In this document: piece after piece, positions 52,382-61,386 of the stretch
How the letters are laid out: each line of letters opens with the position of its first letter
How positions within the stretch are numbered: position 1 is the first letter of the stretch
Assembly: GCA_018710945.1 (NCBI GenBank)
Contig: DVIW01000013.1
Location: forward strand, 51,066-115,065
Length of the DNA: 64,000 bases
Origin: Candidatus Aphodovivens avistercoris
GTDB taxonomy: Bacteria > Actinomycetota > Coriobacteriia > Coriobacteriales > Eggerthellaceae
Reading direction: 5' to 3'
Program-made: the position numbers and the translations under genes
The notes under the pieces: model-generated
Told to the model about the DNA's origin: nothing
Database searches by the model: none
What the model saw: only the letters and a program-made list of their open reading frames with translations

Positions 52382-52406
52382 CCTCTCCCCTCCTCGAAAC
52401 GCACCC

Positions 52407-52412
52407 ATTGTA
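52407..52412 (-). promoter_or_regulatory. -10 element (TACAAT) of the acyltransferase gene
   Basis: ACGCTACAATGGGTGCG on the minus strand, about 26 bases before the GTG start. No -35 recognised. Confidence 0.45.
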
Positions 52413-52508
52413 GCGTAAAGCCCCCTGGTCCGGAAAAGAGAAAACCGCCCGCCCTTTGCAGGACAAGCGGCTTCCGCCTTGCCGAGCTTTGCCAATGCGA
52501 CAGATGCG

Positions 52509-53477
52509 TTACAGCAGCGCCAGCTCAGGATTCGCAACGATGCCGGAAGGGTCTTCCCCCGCATCAGCAGCGGCGATCACCTGGGCCCACGTTCCCTCGT
52601 CGCGCGTCGTGTACCACATGTTGTCCGTCGGATCGATGTCGCCCACATACGGCCCGCTCGCCTGGTAGATGGTCAGCGAATCGGCGTTCTCGACGAAAGA
52701 GTTCACCAAGGAGGACAGCTCCTCTTCGGTCATGTTCGTCTCCGCGGCGCCCATCAGCGCCGCCACCGCCGCCTCAGCCGAATCGGGGTTCTGCACGACT
52801 TGGTTGATCCCCGCCACAACGATGGCACGGTTCTGCATCTGGCGCACGGCATCCTGGTAGCCATCATAGAGCTTGCGGGAGCGCGAAAGCACCAACGCCT
52901 CGGCGCCATCGAGCTCCTGCTCGCCGGCGGCCAGCGAGATGTCGTCGCCGCTCACGATGTCCTGCAACGACATGTCCACCGGCACGTTCACCGTGACGCC
53001 GCCCAGCGCGTCGATGAACTGCTCGAACGTGACGAAGCCCAAGTCGAAGTAGTAGTCGGCCTGGACGCCGGTGAGCTGCTTCACCTGATCGAGGAGCTCG
53101 TCGATGCCGCCGTGCTGGTAGGAGGTGTTGATCTTGGCCAGCGACCCGTTGACGGTGGCGGCAGTGTCGCGCGGGATGGAAATGAGGGTCACCTTGTAGT
53201 CGATCGGATCGATGCGCATGAGCATCATCACGTCGGATCGGGCGCTTCCGTCCGAATACATCGCCTTATCGATCTCCACCGTGCCGGTGCGGCCGTCGTT
53301 GCCCACCAGCAGCACGTAGAAGGGGTTCTCGAACTTGGGCTCGACCACCTCTTCGGCGAACGACTCGTCCGACGACTCCGGCTGCGAGGATTGGCACCCC
53401 GCGAGCAAGCACCCGAACAAGCAGACGACGCACAGCGTCACTGCCGCAGAGATGCGCCCGAACTTCACCTTGGCCAT
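52509..53477 (-). CDS. LCP-family (LytR-CpsA-Psr) ligase, lipoprotein form
   Basis: 322 residues. The N-terminus has a hydrophobic stretch ending CLLAGCQSS, a lipobox, so the protein is probably lipid-anchored rather than held by a helix. The LCP domain shows LVGNDGRTGT, ARSDVMMLMRIDP, LISIPRDTAATV, the central DALGGVTVNVPVDMS, and LSRSRKLYDGYQDAVRQMQN with the pyrophosphate-binding Arg residues. LCP enzymes move lipid-linked polymer onto peptidoglycan outside the cell. AAGGAG before ATG 53477 fixes the start. It follows a second LCP gene by 68 bases. Confidence 0.92.
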   Translation of the reverse strand: MAKVKFGRISAAVTLCVVCLFGCLLAGCQSSQPESSDESFAEEVVEPKFENPFYVLLVGNDGRTGTVEIDKAMYSDGSARSDVMMLMRIDPIDYKVTLISIPRDTAATVNGSLAKINTSYQHGGIDELLDQVKQLTGVQADYYFDLGFVTFEQFIDALGGVTVNVPVDMSLQDIVSGDDISLAAGEQELDGAEALVLSRSRKLYDGYQDAVRQMQNRAIVVAGINQVVQNPDSAEAAVAALMGAAETNMTEEELSSLVNSFVENADSLTIYQASGPYVGDIDPTDNMWYTTRDEGTWAQVIAAADAGEDPSGIVANPELALL

Positions 53478-53545
53478 TCTCTCTTGACTCCTTCTTCTCG
53501 CATGTTCCTTCATTGCACGCAGACCTTCAACCGCACGGAGGCAGA

Positions 53546-54751
53546 TCACGGCGTTGCGTTATAGGACTCGACATCGCTGTAGTCGATGCCGGACGGATCT
53601 CCGCCAGAGTCGACAACGTCCATCAGCTTCGCCCAGCCCTCAGGCGACTCGTAGCAGAACCACAACCCGTTGACCGCATCGTTGATGCCGCCATCGGTGG
53701 GACCGCTGCCGCTGTACATCGTCATATCGCCCGACCCACCGGCAAACGCCGTCGCCAAAGCGATGAGGTCGGCGGTGTTTAAATCGGTGCCCACGGCGCT
53801 GGCCACGTCCAACACGGCGCCGGGGATCTCGTACACGGGCCGATCGAGGGCCTTCTGCACAATGGCCATGGCAAGCTGGCGCACGCTGTTCTGCCGGTTC
53901 GCATCCTGGTTGCCGCTGTATTCATGGCGAGCGCGAGCGAAGATCTGGGCCTGCTGGCCGTTCAGGGTCTGCTCGCCCGGATACAGCGTCACTTCCTCAC
54001 CCGTCAGGGCATCGTTGTAGGACAGCTCGATGGGCACGTCCACCGTCACGCCACCCAAATTGTCCACCAGCTCCTGAAGCTCGGAGAAATGAACTTCAGC
54101 GTAATGGGCGATGGGAACGCCGGTCAGCTCCGACACCGCTTCGATGGTCGCTGCGGCACCGCCCTCGTTGTACGCTTCGTTCATCTTGATGATGCGGCCG
54201 TCGTCGAGATGCAGCGGTGTGTCGCGCGGGATGCTCACCAGCGTCAGTTGGCGGTTCGGCGCGTCCACCCTCACGAGAATCATGACGTCAGAACGCTCGT
54301 TGTCACCCGACTCGTCCGAGCGCGATGACGTGCCCGCTCCCTCGCGCGAGTCGGACCCGATGGCCAACAGGTAGAAGGGCTTGCTCAAGTCGGCAGACAC
54401 CAGCGCATCGTTGACCGACTCCATCTCGGACCTGTCATGAAGAGCCAACCGGTCGTTCAGCATCGCTGAATAGATGCCGAACGCCGTCCCGACGCCTATC
54501 ACCAACACGGCCAGGACCACCGCGACGACGGTTGCAACGCGCTTTCTCTTGCGTCGGCGACGACGCCGAGCTATCAGCGCGGAGTCATGCGCAGCGGAAT
54601 ACGAGCTCGGCCTCCCTGGCGCGACAGCGCGGTGCGCAGGCGCGTCGAGTCCTGCACCTGCGGCATGTCTGCCGCGAGGCACGCCCCGTCCGGCCGCCTG
54701 CCCCCACTGGGGCGGCTGCGAAAATGCGTTGTGTTTGCCTTTCCGAGCCAC
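53546..54751 (-). CDS. LCP-family (LytR-CpsA-Psr) ligase
   Basis: 401 residues. A basic, Pro/Gly-rich cytoplasmic N-terminus (1-60) ending RRRRRRKRKR, one membrane helix (about 72-93), then the LCP domain: LAIGSDSREG, ERSDVMILVRVDA, LVSIPRDTPLHL, NLGGVTVDVPIELS and FARARHEYSGNQDANRQNS. It would attach the surface polymer to peptidoglycan. The start is GTG after GGGAAGG. Together with the neighbour at 52509 it shows a C-terminal block with SGPTDGGINDAVNGLWF / SGPYVGDIDPTDNMWY, so the two are old duplicates that now differ in anchoring. Confidence 0.92.
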   Translation of the reverse strand: MARKGKHNAFSQPPQWGQAAGRGVPRGRHAAGAGLDAPAHRAVAPGRPSSYSAAHDSALIARRRRRRKRKRVATVVAVVLAVLVIGVGTAFGIYSAMLNDRLALHDRSEMESVNDALVSADLSKPFYLLAIGSDSREGAGTSSRSDESGDNERSDVMILVRVDAPNRQLTLVSIPRDTPLHLDDGRIIKMNEAYNEGGAAATIEAVSELTGVPIAHYAEVHFSELQELVDNLGGVTVDVPIELSYNDALTGEEVTLYPGEQTLNGQQAQIFARARHEYSGNQDANRQNSVRQLAMAIVQKALDRPVYEIPGAVLDVASAVGTDLNTADLIALATAFAGGSGDMTMYSGSGPTDGGINDAVNGLWFCYESPEGWAKLMDVVDSGGDPSGIDYSDVESYNATP

Positions 54752-54910
54752 GTCGCCTTCCCGTCTCGAACCTGTCCAATCTCCGCTATCCTAGCACACA
54801 CGGGTATTCGGCAAGCAAAACCTACAGCTTGCACACGTTCGCGCTTGCAAACGCATCCACCCGCCCTGCAGCGAACGCCGATGGCGGCGAGCAAGTCAAA
54901 CGCACCGCAC

Positions 54911-54916
54911 TATAAT
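54911..54916 (+). promoter_or_regulatory. -10 element (TATAAT) of the DUF6020-like gene
   Basis: GCACTATAATGGGGTGCG, 46 bases before ATG 54963 in the gap divergent from the LCP pair. No TTGACA-like box 17 bases upstream. Confidence 0.5.
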
Positions 54917-54962
54917 GGGGTGCGACAACGCACGCCAAGATCCACCCCAAGAAAGAGCCGAC

Positions 54963-56972
54963 ATGCCCTCTCCTTCTTCCCGCTCGGAAAACCACCGCCC
55001 CCATTCGAGGCGAATCCTCGCATCAAGCCTGATCGCCTATGCGCTTTGCGCCAGTCTGTTCGGTATCCAGAGATTCAGCGCCCTGCGCATCGAATCCGAC
55101 ACGGTCAGCGTAGAAAGCTTCTGGGGAGGGTTCTTCGGCTGGTTCGCGTTCTCCGATTCGTTCTTCTCCCTGCTGTGCTTCGCAGCGCTGACACTGCTGG
55201 CATACCGGCTCCTGCGCAGGATCGCCGGCTCCTCCACGCGCGTCCGCGTGCTGGGAGCGGCATTCGGAGCCGCGTTCGGCACTTCGCTGGTCGTGGGCAC
55301 CAGCCTGTTCCAAACGAACTCCGTCTTCTCCTGCGCCCCGCTGCAGTTCGCCAGCATTCTGTGCGCCTGGCCTTTCCTTGCCCTGCTGTTCGCAACGCTC
55401 TTCGACGTGACGGCTCGCGGATTGCAGTTCAAGTCGAGTTCGACCCCCCACAGCAACGAGTCTGCGAGGTCCCACGGGAGCCTTCCGCAACGCGCGCTCG
55501 ACAGACTGCGCGCGGCGAAGCATCCCGCTTTGATGCTGGCGGCAACGGCGTTCGTTCTATGGCTGCCCGCTTATCTGGGGTTGTTCCCGGGCGTATACGC
55601 CTATGATGCCATCATCCAAGTGGGATGGATGCAGGAAGGGCACCTCACCTCCTACCATCCGCTCCTGCACTCCGCTTTCCTCTACGGCTGCATAGACGCA
55701 GGCCGAACGCTGCTCGGCTCTCCCGAGGCAGGGCTTGCCGTCTATTCGCTCATCCAAATGGCGACGATGGCGCTTATCTGCGGATACCTGGGCTGGTTTT
55801 GCATCGATCGCTTCCGCCTGGGATGGGCGGGCGCGCTCGTCACGCTCGCGTTCCTCGTGCTCTACCCGGCAACGCCGCTTCTGGCGATATCGGCCACCAA
55901 AGACACCTTGTTCGCAGGGTTCTTTGCGCTGGCGGCGGCAGGCATTGCTGACGCGGTGCTCAATGAGGATGCCTTCTTCTCCCGCAAGCGGAACATCCTG
56001 CGCATCGCAGCACCGCTGCTCTTCATGTGCCTGCTGCGCAACAACGGCGTGTACGCGGCGGCCGTCCTCCTGCCGTTCTTCGTATGGGCGTTCGCGCGGC
56101 GTCACGCGCAGGCTGCATCGCTTCGCGCAACGCACCCGGACGGCAGAGAGGCGCCGAAGGCGGGCGGGCCCAACCGCCTGCTGTGCTGCAGCGCCCTCGT
56201 CGCCACCGTCGCCTGCGCGGCTATCGTCCTCGGGCCCATCCAAACCGGCATGGGCGTGGAGCCCAGTCCCGCGCGCGAGGCTTTGAGCGTCCCCATCCAG
56301 CAGCTTTCCCGCGTGCTGGCAGACAACGAAGGCGTAAGCCAGCAGGACAAGGAGGCCATAGCGGCATACATCCCTGACTGGCAGGACTACAACCCCCGCA
56401 TCGCCGACCCCGCAAAAGCCACGTTCGACAACCAGCTGTTTACGCAGGACCCCTTGGCCTTCATCACGCTGTGGGCGCGCATGGGCCTCCAATACCCCAT
56501 CGCCTATCTGGACGCATGGGCCTCGATGACCTTCGGATACTGGTACACCGACATGACCTTCCCTGACCCAGCCACCGGCCACCCCTACCTTGCGGCGCGC
56601 ATGACCGACCCTTCAGAGCTCGCCGACCCGGAGGGTTACCTGTTCATCCAGCAGGACAGCAAGCTGCCGCTGGCGGGCAAGCTCGCGGAGGCGTTCGCGC
56701 ACGGCGCCCCCTTCCGCGCTGCACCCGTCTTTTCGCTGCTGTTCGCGCCCGCAACGTTCGTTTGGGCAATGCTCGCTTGCGCGGGCTGCTGCATTGCGGC
56801 GCGCAGAACCCGGCTGGCGCTTGCCGTCGCGCTGCCCGCGGGCTTGTTGGCAACTCTGTTGCTGGGCCCCGTGGTGCTGCTCCGCTACGCCTACCCGCTC
56901 ATCTTGTGCGGTCCGCTGTTTGTCCTGATTCCCTGGAAGCTCGCAAGCGCCGCGCGCGATCGACTACAATAG
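54963..56972 (+). CDS. DUF6020-like multi-membrane protein (second copy)
   Basis: 669 residues, about 13 helices. PGVYAYDAIIQVGWMQEGHLTSYHPLLHS is split by the motif Asp and His pair seen in the first copy at 25749, and LLRNNGVYAAAVLLPF and VPIQQLSRVLADNEGVSQQDKE repeat the pattern FFRNNGVYILTL and IPLNQMARVAAYEGDMTDEDRE of that protein. Probably a GT-C-type transferase (inference). GC content is high, in contrast to the first copy. The start at 54963 follows AAGAAAGAG; the alternative at 54915 would overlap the -10. The GT2 pair downstream follows by 61 bases. Confidence 0.72.
   Translation: MPSPSSRSENHRPHSRRILASSLIAYALCASLFGIQRFSALRIESDTVSVESFWGGFFGWFAFSDSFFSLLCFAALTLLAYRLLRRIAGSSTRVRVLGAAFGAAFGTSLVVGTSLFQTNSVFSCAPLQFASILCAWPFLALLFATLFDVTARGLQFKSSSTPHSNESARSHGSLPQRALDRLRAAKHPALMLAATAFVLWLPAYLGLFPGVYAYDAIIQVGWMQEGHLTSYHPLLHSAFLYGCIDAGRTLLGSPEAGLAVYSLIQMATMALICGYLGWFCIDRFRLGWAGALVTLAFLVLYPATPLLAISATKDTLFAGFFALAAAGIADAVLNEDAFFSRKRNILRIAAPLLFMCLLRNNGVYAAAVLLPFFVWAFARRHAQAASLRATHPDGREAPKAGGPNRLLCCSALVATVACAAIVLGPIQTGMGVEPSPAREALSVPIQQLSRVLADNEGVSQQDKEAIAAYIPDWQDYNPRIADPAKATFDNQLFTQDPLAFITLWARMGLQYPIAYLDAWASMTFGYWYTDMTFPDPATGHPYLAARMTDPSELADPEGYLFIQQDSKLPLAGKLAEAFAHGAPFRAAPVFSLLFAPATFVWAMLACAGCCIAARRTRLALAVALPAGLLATLLLGPVVLLRYAYPLILCGPLFVLIPWKLASAARDRLQ
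56965..56970 (+). promoter_or_regulatory. -10-like element (TACAAT) at the end of the DUF6020-like gene
   Basis: CGACTACAATAGCGGG lies over the last codons of the gene upstream, 63 bases before the GT2 start at 57034; same core as other boxes in the window. Confidence 0.3.
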
Positions 56973-57033
56973 CGGGAAGCAAAACCTGCAGCTCACAGAC
57001 CAGCTGCCGAAGCACAACCGAGGAGCGACGCCC

Positions 57034-58089
57034 ATGCACGACCCTGCACCTGCGTTCAGCGTCATCGTCCCGCTCTACGATTGCGAGCGCTATGTCGAGG
57101 AGTGCCTCGAGTCGCTGAAGGCCCAGACGTTCCCTGATTTCGAAGCGCTGGTCGTGAACGATGCCTCGCCCGACAACAGCCCTGCCATCGCGCGCCGCGT
57201 CGCTGGCTCCGACGAGCGCTTTCGGTTCTTCGACATGCCGGAGAACCGAGGGCTGGCCGCCGTGCGCAACCGGGGCTTGGACGAAGCGCACGGCGGCATC
57301 GTCGTGTTTCTGGATTCGGACGACCTGCTTGCCCCTTGCGCCCTTGAGCACATGGAGAAGCGCTTTCGCGAGCAGAACTTGGACGACCTGTACTTCAACG
57401 CGGAATCGTTCTACGAGGACGCGAAGGCGCGCAAAATGCTGGTGGAGGATTTCTCCGGGCGAGACAGCTTCGAAGGCGTCGCCAGCGGCACGGAGCTGTT
57501 CACCATTTTCGAGAACCGCGGGCAGTTCTTCGTCCACGGCGCGCTGCGCGCGGTGAGGCGCTCGCTCATCGAAGCCGGCCATATCCGCTTTCCCGAGGGG
57601 ATCATCCACGAAGACGTGCTGTTCACGTTTCAGACGCTGCTGGCATCGAAACGCTCGTCGTTCCTCAACGAGCCCATCTATCGGCGGCGGATCCATGCAG
57701 GCTCCATCATGGCGAAGCCGCGCCGCACCGTTCGCAACATCGAAGGCCATCTGGTGGGCATCGATTTCATGCGCTCCTATCTGATCGAGCACGCGGCAGG
57801 TCTGAATCCTGCGTTCGTCGAGGCCATGGCCCACCGGCTCAACGTGTTCCTCGACTTATGCGCCCGCGACTGGATGAATGACATCCCGGACGACGAAAAG
57901 GAGGCCTTCCTCGCCGCGCTCGACCCTGCGGACCGCGCTCGCTTCCAGATTGAAGTGGCCCAGCGCGCCGAGATGCTGCGCGACTTCTACGGCTCCACCA
58001 CGTGGAGGGTCGGACAAGCGGTGGTGGCGCTGCCCCAGGCGGCGCGCGACAAACTGGCCTCCGCGCTGAGGAAACGGGGATGGCGATGA
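57034..58089 (+). CDS. GT2-family glycosyltransferase
   Basis: 351 residues. FSVIVPLYDCERYVEECLES, ALVVNDASPDNSPAIA, RGLAAVRNRGLDEAHGG and VFLDSDDLLAP form the catalytic part; IIHEDVLFTFQTLLA is the conserved E-D region of the acceptor half. The C-terminus STTWRVGQAVVALPQAARDK is a basic amphipathic tail similar to that of the GT2 at 33306. A GAGGAGCG ribosome site precedes the ATG. The stop overlaps the start of the next GT2, so the two are translated together. Confidence 0.88.
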   Translation: MHDPAPAFSVIVPLYDCERYVEECLESLKAQTFPDFEALVVNDASPDNSPAIARRVAGSDERFRFFDMPENRGLAAVRNRGLDEAHGGIVVFLDSDDLLAPCALEHMEKRFREQNLDDLYFNAESFYEDAKARKMLVEDFSGRDSFEGVASGTELFTIFENRGQFFVHGALRAVRRSLIEAGHIRFPEGIIHEDVLFTFQTLLASKRSSFLNEPIYRRRIHAGSIMAKPRRTVRNIEGHLVGIDFMRSYLIEHAAGLNPAFVEAMAHRLNVFLDLCARDWMNDIPDDEKEAFLAALDPADRARFQIEVAQRAEMLRDFYGSTTWRVGQAVVALPQAARDKLASALRKRGWR

Positions 58090-59186
58090 GCGAGCCTGTC
58101 CTCTCCGTCGTGATGACGGTTTACAACATGGGAGACTGCCTTGCCCCCTGCCTTGACGACCTGCTGGCACAGACCTTTCGCGACTTCGAGCTCATCTGCA
58201 TAGATGACGGATCAACCGACGGCTCAGCGGACACTTTGCAGCGATACGCGCGGCGGTTCGAAGCGTTTCGGCTGGAACGGCAGGAAAACGCCGGTCCCGC
58301 TGCTGCACGCAACGCAGGGATGCGGCTTGCGCAGGGCGAATACCTGATGCTGCTGGACGCAGACGACCGCTTCGAGCCGACCTTGTTCGAGCGGATGGTC
58401 GATTGCCTGCGCGAAACCGGAGCCGATGTCGCCGTGTGCCGGGCTGACGAGTTCGATCATGCGACGGGCAAGCATCGACCCACCGAATGGACCATCCGCG
58501 CCGCGCTCTTGCCCGAAAACGCTGGAGAGCGACCGTTCCGCGCGCAGCAAGCGAAGGGCTGCCCGTTCTCTGCGTTCATGGGATGGCCATGGGACAAGGC
58601 CTACCGCACCGCGCTCGTTCGCGACGAAAACCTGTTGTTCCCGGAAGACCTGCCCAACGCCGAGGACTTTCCATTCGTCTACCTGGCCCTTTGCAAGGCA
58701 GAAGGCATCGCGGTAGTGGACGAGGTGCTGATTCGCCATCGCGTGAAACGCGCGGGATCCACTTCGAACTCACGCCTTGCGGCGCCCTTCAGCTTCTACA
58801 AAGGGATAGAACGCCTCAAGCAGCGCCTGCTGGAAGACAGGGCTCAGTGGGCCGAGCTTCGCTGGGGTTTTTTGAACTGGGCACTGAACTACACGTGCTG
58901 GAACATCGAGAGCCTGCCCGCCGGAAGCTCGCAACGCGCCCAACTCGTCGAAGCCCTGCTGAAAGGCGGCATGCCCGCGCTCGAACTTGAAAAGCACCCG
59001 CGCTCCTATTTCGCGCTCCACCCTGACGTGGAATGGTGTCTCCAGCGGCTCGAGAAGGAACGGGAAACCGGCAGGGCGCAGCGCAAGAGCGTCTGGGAAT
59101 ACCTGAGCGTGGGCTTCAAGCGCCTTGGGTCTAAGGGGCCGACGGCCCTGGCCAAACAGGCCGCCGCGATGCTCCGCGACCGCTAG
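58080..59186 (+). CDS. GT2-family glycosyltransferase (type W)
   Basis: 368 residues. LSVVMTVYNMGDCLAPCLDDL, ICIDDGSTDGSADTL, GPAAARNAGMRLAQGEYLM and LLDADDRFEPT are the GT-A blocks. GWPWDKAYR in the middle and FLNWALNYTCWNIE later match, in pattern, the GT2 at 33306 (GWAWDKLYR, FNWIVNFSIWNVY). GAGGA lies before ATG 58080; ATG 58086, which overlaps the previous stop as ATGA, is the alternative. It converges on the minus-strand GT2 set 66 bases away. Confidence 0.88.
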   Translation: MAMSEPVLSVVMTVYNMGDCLAPCLDDLLAQTFRDFELICIDDGSTDGSADTLQRYARRFEAFRLERQENAGPAAARNAGMRLAQGEYLMLLDADDRFEPTLFERMVDCLRETGADVAVCRADEFDHATGKHRPTEWTIRAALLPENAGERPFRAQQAKGCPFSAFMGWPWDKAYRTALVRDENLLFPEDLPNAEDFPFVYLALCKAEGIAVVDEVLIRHRVKRAGSTSNSRLAAPFSFYKGIERLKQRLLEDRAQWAELRWGFLNWALNYTCWNIESLPAGSSQRAQLVEALLKGGMPALELEKHPRSYFALHPDVEWCLQRLEKERETGRAQRKSVWEYLSVGFKRLGSKGPTALAKQAAAMLRDR

Positions 59187-59252
59187 CTTGCAACACGGCC
59201 GCTCCATGCAGCCCGGCTCCCAAGCAAACAGCCCAGCAACAAATCGAACGAA

Positions 59253-60236
59253 TCAGAACGTCTCCGGATGCGCCTTCGCGAATGCCTCGGCGCCGTCATC
59301 GAGCAGTTCGCACAGGATCGCCCGATCAGCCTTTCCGAACAGCGAAAGATCCAGCTCGCCCGCCTCGCGCGCTGCCGCATACTCGTCGAACATGATCCCC
59401 GCGAACCGGGCCCTGTTCCCAGGCGTGATGCGTTCGTACGACCAGCGGTACTTCCCCAGTTTGTCCACATGAAACCACGGAAGGAACGCTTTGGCGCGGA
59501 CGGGCCGCTCGCGCAGAAAGCGCTCGGCATCCGCCAGCTCATCGCACACTGCAAAAGGCTTGTCCGATACCGAAACCGATGACGACCCCGGATTGTCCAT
59601 CCGGTAGTGAAGCAGCGGTTTGCGCAGCAGCACGCACGAGCGGGCAGCGAACCACGCCTTCAGCGTGAACGCAGCGTCTTGGAACGCCGCTCCTGGCGTT
59701 TCGCGGAAGCGGACGCCCTCGCGCTCCAGCATTTCGCGTCGGTACAGCGCCGTCCAGATAGCCGGCACCGTGCAAACGATGCGCGGCTCATCCGCAGGAT
59801 CGAAGGGCTTGCCGTACTTGAAGCCCTTGAAGTTGGCGAAACGATGATCCCGCCCGTCATAATGCGCATAGTAATTGCACTTGGCCAGATCGCAACCGTG
59901 CTTCACTACGGCTTCGTAAAGACGGCGCATCATGGTTGGCTCTATGAAGTCGTCCGACTCCACAATGGCGACGTACTCGCCGCGCGCCTCGTCCAGCCCT
60001 TGGTTCATGGTGGCGCCATAGCCGGAGTTCGGCTTGTCGATCACGCGAATGCGCTTATCGCGCTGCGCGAAGGCGTGCAGGATCTCCGCCGAGCCGTCGG
60101 TGGATCCGTCGTTGAGGCAGATGAATTCGATGCTATCAAGATCCTGAGCCATAAGCGATTCGAGGCATTGCCCCACGTAGCGTTCGACGTTGTACACAGG
60201 CGTCAAAACCGACACCTTCACCGGAGCATCGCTCAT
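59253..60236 (-). CDS. GT2-family glycosyltransferase (type X-like)
   Basis: 327 residues. VSVLTPVYNVERYVGQCLESL, ICLNDGSTDGSAEIL, KPNSGYGATMNQGLDEARG and VESDDFIEPT are the catalytic blocks, with the ESDD form seen in the type X enzymes at 32204 and 61387. ETPGAAFQDAAFTLKAWF replaces their ETPGASYQD block. The ATG overlaps the stop of the GT2 gene before it as ATGA. It is the last of a three-gene minus-strand operon (62484 to 59253). Confidence 0.88.
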   Translation of the reverse strand: MSDAPVKVSVLTPVYNVERYVGQCLESLMAQDLDSIEFICLNDGSTDGSAEILHAFAQRDKRIRVIDKPNSGYGATMNQGLDEARGEYVAIVESDDFIEPTMMRRLYEAVVKHGCDLAKCNYYAHYDGRDHRFANFKGFKYGKPFDPADEPRIVCTVPAIWTALYRREMLEREGVRFRETPGAAFQDAAFTLKAWFAARSCVLLRKPLLHYRMDNPGSSSVSVSDKPFAVCDELADAERFLRERPVRAKAFLPWFHVDKLGKYRWSYERITPGNRARFAGIMFDEYAAAREAGELDLSLFGKADRAILCELLDDGAEAFAKAHPETF

Positions 60237-61384
60237 CCAACCAGCCTCCCCTTAACGCTCTCAAACGCACGGCGCACGCACGCTGCCAAACCGCGTCTTT
60301 CCAAGTAAAAACGGCATAAGGTTGCCGTCCCCACCGGTGCGGCGCCCTCCAAACCCATAAGATCCGCCAGCACGGCGCGCGTCGCGGAACCGAACGGCAG
60401 CCCAGCCATCGCGGCAAGAAGGTCCATCGCCTCGTCGTCTTCCTCCGCCTTGCCGAGCAGGCCGCTTTCCAGTGCTCGGCGCAACGCCAAGCCCACCTGC
60501 GCCTTCAGTCCCGATCGATCAGGCTCGGGCAGAGAGCCCAAATCCAACGCAATGAACTCCGCAAGCCAGCCCAGCGTCTGCCACCCATAACGTTCGAACC
60601 AGCCCTGCCGCGCCCATTCGCCGGCGATGGCTTCCACCACTGCCGCGTGGTTGCGAACGCGCGCAAGATCGTCGCCGCCCGCCGCATCCATCGCCGACCC
60701 CGCACGGGCCACGCGGTATTCGTACAGCTTGTCGGAAACGAACGCCGTTTTGGAAGCACGGGGATATGTGCTGAAGTAGAAGACCTGGTCCTCCCCTACC
60801 GACAACCCTTCGTCGAAGCGAACGCCACCCCCGTCCAGCAGCGTTCGCGAGAACGCGCTGCGCCACATGTAAGGACGTGAATTTTCCTTGAACAGGATGT
60901 CCTCCGAAAACCCCTCGTATAGGGCATCGCGAGGCGACAGGCACTCCTCAAGATGACGCGGCGCGACGCCTTCGGGAAAGCACCGCGCTCCGAAGGTCAC
61001 GATGTCAGGACGCTCGCAGCCGAACACCTCATGCAACCTCTCGCATGCGCGCCGATCCAAACGATCGTCCCCATCGAGAAACATCACGACCGCGCCGCGC
61101 GCCGCATCCAAGCCGACGTTGCGCGCCGCCGAAACGCCTCGATTCTCCTGCGAGAACAGGCGGATCCGCCCATCGCGAGCCGCCCATCGCTTCAAGATGG
61201 CTAGAGAACCGTCGGTCGACCCATCATCCACGCAAAGAACCTCTATATCGGGAAAAGACTGCCCGCAGGCAGACTCCAGCGCTTCGTCCAAAAAGGGTTC
61301 GACGTTGAACACGGGCATGACTATCGAAAAGACTGGCTGATCGCCGCATTTCGACGACGCTGCCGTACGGACGTTCTCCAGCAT
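60233..61384 (-). CDS. GT2-family glycosyltransferase (type Y)
   Basis: 383 residues. FSIVMPVFNVEPFLDEALES, LCVDDGSTDGSLAIL, RGVSAARNVGLDAARG and MFLDGDDRLDRR; the last has a Gly in place of the usual Ser of DSDD, which still leaves the Asp residues. KENSRPYMWR and GEDQVFYFSTYPRASKT tie it to the GT2 at 30964. ATG 61384 has GGGAGG ten bases before it; the frame extends further up only because it runs inside the preceding gene. Middle gene of a three-GT2 operon. Confidence 0.87.
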   Translation of the reverse strand: MLENVRTAASSKCGDQPVFSIVMPVFNVEPFLDEALESACGQSFPDIEVLCVDDGSTDGSLAILKRWAARDGRIRLFSQENRGVSAARNVGLDAARGAVVMFLDGDDRLDRRACERLHEVFGCERPDIVTFGARCFPEGVAPRHLEECLSPRDALYEGFSEDILFKENSRPYMWRSAFSRTLLDGGGVRFDEGLSVGEDQVFYFSTYPRASKTAFVSDKLYEYRVARAGSAMDAAGGDDLARVRNHAAVVEAIAGEWARQGWFERYGWQTLGWLAEFIALDLGSLPEPDRSGLKAQVGLALRRALESGLLGKAEEDDEAMDLLAAMAGLPFGSATRAVLADLMGLEGAAPVGTATLCRFYLERRGLAACVRRAFESVKGRLVG

Positions 61385-61386
61385 CG

